From positions 62,001 to 126,000 of the forward strand of contig CAJUSF010000013.1 of NCBI GenBank assembly GCA_910588945.1: DNA of 64,000 nucleotides, in the 5' to 3' direction. Each line of letters opens with the position of its first letter. Within the stretch, counting starts at the first letter, position 1. Under the pieces are notes generated by a model that was given only the letters and a program-made list of their open reading frames with translations, was not told where the DNA came from and made no database searches. Shown here in pieces: positions 62,521 to 64,000 of the stretch. The DNA comes from an uncultured Eggerthellaceae bacterium (GTDB taxonomy: Bacteria; Actinomycetota; Coriobacteriia; Coriobacteriales; Eggerthellaceae). The position numbers and the translations under genes are program-made.

Positions 62521-62577
62521 AAAAAAAGACGAAACCCGGATAGCACCATATCAAAAGCGCTGTGCCGGGTTACGTCT
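62521..62577 (-). terminator. Intrinsic terminator between htrA and pyrH
   Basis: On the minus strand GACGTAACCCGGCACAGC pairs with GGTGCTATCCGGGTTTCGTC with a few bulges, followed by seven T residues (62521-62527 on the plus strand as A). It separates htrA transcription from pyrH. Confidence 0.8.
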
Positions 62578-62616
62578 TCTCAATGAGAACAAAAGACCTC
62601 ATCTGCCACTGCAAGG

Positions 62617-62650
62617 GCTTCGGTGAGAGCACCTTCGCCCTCACCGAAGC
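62617..62650 (-). repeat. Perfect hairpin just past the htrA stop codon
   Basis: GCTTCGGTGAG (62617-62627) and CTCACCGAAGC (62640-62650) form a perfect 11-base stem with a 12-base loop, eight bases beyond the stop. There is no T-run. With the terminator below it makes a tandem structured 3' end. Confidence 0.7.
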
Positions 62651-62658
62651 TTATCGTC

Positions 62659-64000
62659 CTATCTTCCGAAAAGGTTTCCAAACGGATTCATCTGGCCATT
62701 CTGGTTCTGCTGCTGTTGTTGTTGCTGTTGCTGCTGCTGTTGTTGTTGCTCCTCAGTCGTATTCGCCGCCTGAGCCAAAGTGACGGTGACCTCTTGATCT
62801 TGTCCGTCGCGGTTGATCTTCACCGTAACGTTATCACCTGGATTCTTCGTGCGCACCTGAAGCATCAGATCGGATGCCGATGTGATGGCGGTGCCGTCAA
62901 AAGATGTAATGACATCTCCGGCTTGGATCCCCGCTTCGGCTGCTGGGCTTCCCTCGATAACGCTTGACACCAGAGCGCCGGAGTTAACGCTTAGTCCATA
63001 GCGCTGCGCAACTTGATTGTCGACCGTTGACATGTTAACGCCAAGCTGTGCATGCGTAGGCTCTTCACCAGAGATCAAGCTTTGAGCAATATTGATCGCA
63101 TAGTTCACAGGGATAGCAAAACCCACACCTGCATAGTTTCCAGAGTATGACGTGATAAGAGTGTTGATACCGATCAGGTTACCGCCCGAATCCACGAGCG
63201 CACCGCCAGAGTTGCCTGGATTGATAGCTGCATCGGTTTGAATCAGATTCGGATAATAGACAGGGCTTCCACTGTTTCCGCTCATACCAAAAGGATCAGA
63301 ATAGGAAGAGTTGATGATCTGAGAACGGCTGGTCGCGGACACGATACCAGTAGATACGGACTGCTCAAGACCGAACGGGCTGCCGATGGCCATGACCCAC
63401 TCGCCAATGGTGATGTTGTCTGAATCGCCAATCGCGATAGGCGTGAATCCGCTGCCATCCACCTTGAGCACTGCAACATCGGAGCTCGAATCCCCTCCGA
63501 CAAGCTCGGCGGAATACTCCTGTCCGTCAATGGTAAGACGATAGCTGGTTCCGCCTTCAACCACATGATAGTTGGTGATCACATAGCCATCATCAGAGAT
63601 GACGATGCCTGAACCCACGCCGGACTGGACCTCGCCGCCGGACTGGTTCTGCGTTCCGCCATACAAATAGTCATAGATCGAATTGCCCGATGTCGACCCA
63701 GCGTTCGCATAAACATCGATCGACACTACAGAGGGAAGACACTTATCCGCAACGGACTCCGCAAGCGTGGCATCTTCTTTCACGGACTCGACGCTACCGT
63801 TTTGCTGAGCACCGAGAGAAACGCTCGAACCTGAGCCTTTCTGGAACAAGCCGAAAGCACTCATCACGCCAAAAGCCAAAAGGCACGCCAGAAGAGCGCC
63901 TGCAAATGCGATAAGGAAGGTCTTAGCGGACGATCCCCCGTGCTTCTTCTCAGCATGCTGAGGATTAGCTGCCACCTGCTGAGCAGCACCTGATGCCCCC
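62659..64000 (-). CDS. htrA: HtrA/DegP-type membrane-anchored serine protease, 5' end beyond the window
   Basis: An envelope serine protease for quality control. The visible part starts upstream of a single membrane segment (TFLIAFAGALLACLLAFGVM), followed by a trypsin-like domain with catalytic histidine in VITNYHVVEGG, aspartate in SSDVAVLKVDG and serine in INPGNSGGALVDSGG, then a PDZ domain (LVSSVIEGSPAAEAGIQAGD). After the PDZ comes EE, 14 consecutive glutamines and a short QNGQMNPFGNLFGR end. The frame stays open to the window edge, and the GTG at 63975 has no ribosome binding site, so the true start is probably outside. Confidence 0.93.
   Translation of the reverse strand, partial: GASGAAQQVAANPQHAEKKHGGSSAKTFLIAFAGALLACLLAFGVMSAFGLFQKGSGSSVSLGAQQNGSVESVKEDATLAESVADKCLPSVVSIDVYANAGSTSGNSIYDYLYGGTQNQSGGEVQSGVGSGIVISDDGYVITNYHVVEGGTSYRLTIDGQEYSAELVGGDSSSDVAVLKVDGSGFTPIAIGDSDNITIGEWVMAIGSPFGLEQSVSTGIVSATSRSQIINSSYSDPFGMSGNSGSPVYYPNLIQTDAAINPGNSGGALVDSGGNLIGINTLITSYSGNYAGVGFAIPVNYAINIAQSLISGEEPTHAQLGVNMSTVDNQVAQRYGLSVNSGALVSSVIEGSPAAEAGIQAGDVITSFDGTAITSASDLMLQVRTKNPGDNVTVKINRDGQDQEVTVTLAQAANTTEEQQQQQQQQQQQQQQNQNGQMNPFGNLFGR
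62707..62748 (-). repeat. CAA/CAG repeat coding for 14 glutamines in HtrA
   Basis: Fourteen consecutive glutamine codons, mixed as CAA and CAG, make an imperfect trinucleotide array near the 3' end of htrA. Changes in copy number would keep the frame. Codon mixing should lower slippage compared with a pure repeat. Confidence 0.9.

Overview
The window looks like the chromosome of a Gram-positive anaerobe of the class Coriobacteriia (Actinomycetota), probably near Eggerthellaceae, with roughly balanced base composition. This is inferred from content, not from a search. The clues are a PPi-type phosphofructokinase, an LPQTG surface protein with VaFE-type repeats, a HisZ-HisG fusion, a TsaB-RimI-TsaD fusion, a RecJ-helicase fusion, and a formate-linked folate cluster. 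Nearly all of the window is housekeeping sequence. No phage, transposase or CRISPR array is visible.

Layout. 1-7.3 kb: the start of a RelA/SpoT gene, the RecJ-helicase fusion, then PPi-phosphofructokinase convergent with yigZ-pth. 7.4-17.1 kb: a secreted M60-type metalloprotease of about 1,900 residues, a ClC channel, a HAD phosphatase, and an Mrr-like nuclease-fold protein with a C-terminal membrane anchor. 17.3-23.2 kb: tRNA-Ala(CGC), veg, a P1-family peptidase, and the set metG-tatD-flavodoxin-ksgA. 23.5-27.8 kb: an acyl-CoA ligase paired with a LysR-type effector domain that lacks its HTH, then cysK, a 0.6 kb array of strong hairpins, and a GIY-YIG protein. 27.8-30.2 kb: iscU-iscS facing away from an iscR regulator across overlapping promoters.

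30.4-38.2 kb is a near-complete histidine operon (hisZG-D-C-B-H-A-F-I). hisE and a histidinol-phosphatase are not in it. 38.3-41.2 kb carries the t6A-modification genes. 41.2-45.3 kb carries focA, folD, fchA and fhs. FolD has lost two of its three cyclohydrolase catalytic residues, and FchA next door probably supplies that step. Formate import, activation by Fhs, cyclisation by FchA and reduction by FolD would form one route into the one-carbon pool.

45.4-49.1 kb holds coaX, an orphan response regulator, yacP, rlmB and a phasin-like gene. 49.4-64.0 kb is the conserved envelope/translation block, transcribed leftwards: htrA (partial), pyrH, frr, uppS, cdsA, dxr, then rseP, ispG and proS. It is broken between dxr and rseP by a 3.7 kb sortase-anchored adhesin gene on the opposite strand. 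The rseP product lacks room for a PDZ domain and carries an unusual insertion instead.

Best leads for something new: the dehydrogenase-only FolD with FchA; the hairpin array at 26.75-27.31 kb; the overlapping isc promoters with two palindromes; the membrane-anchored Mrr-like protein; and the altered site-2 protease.
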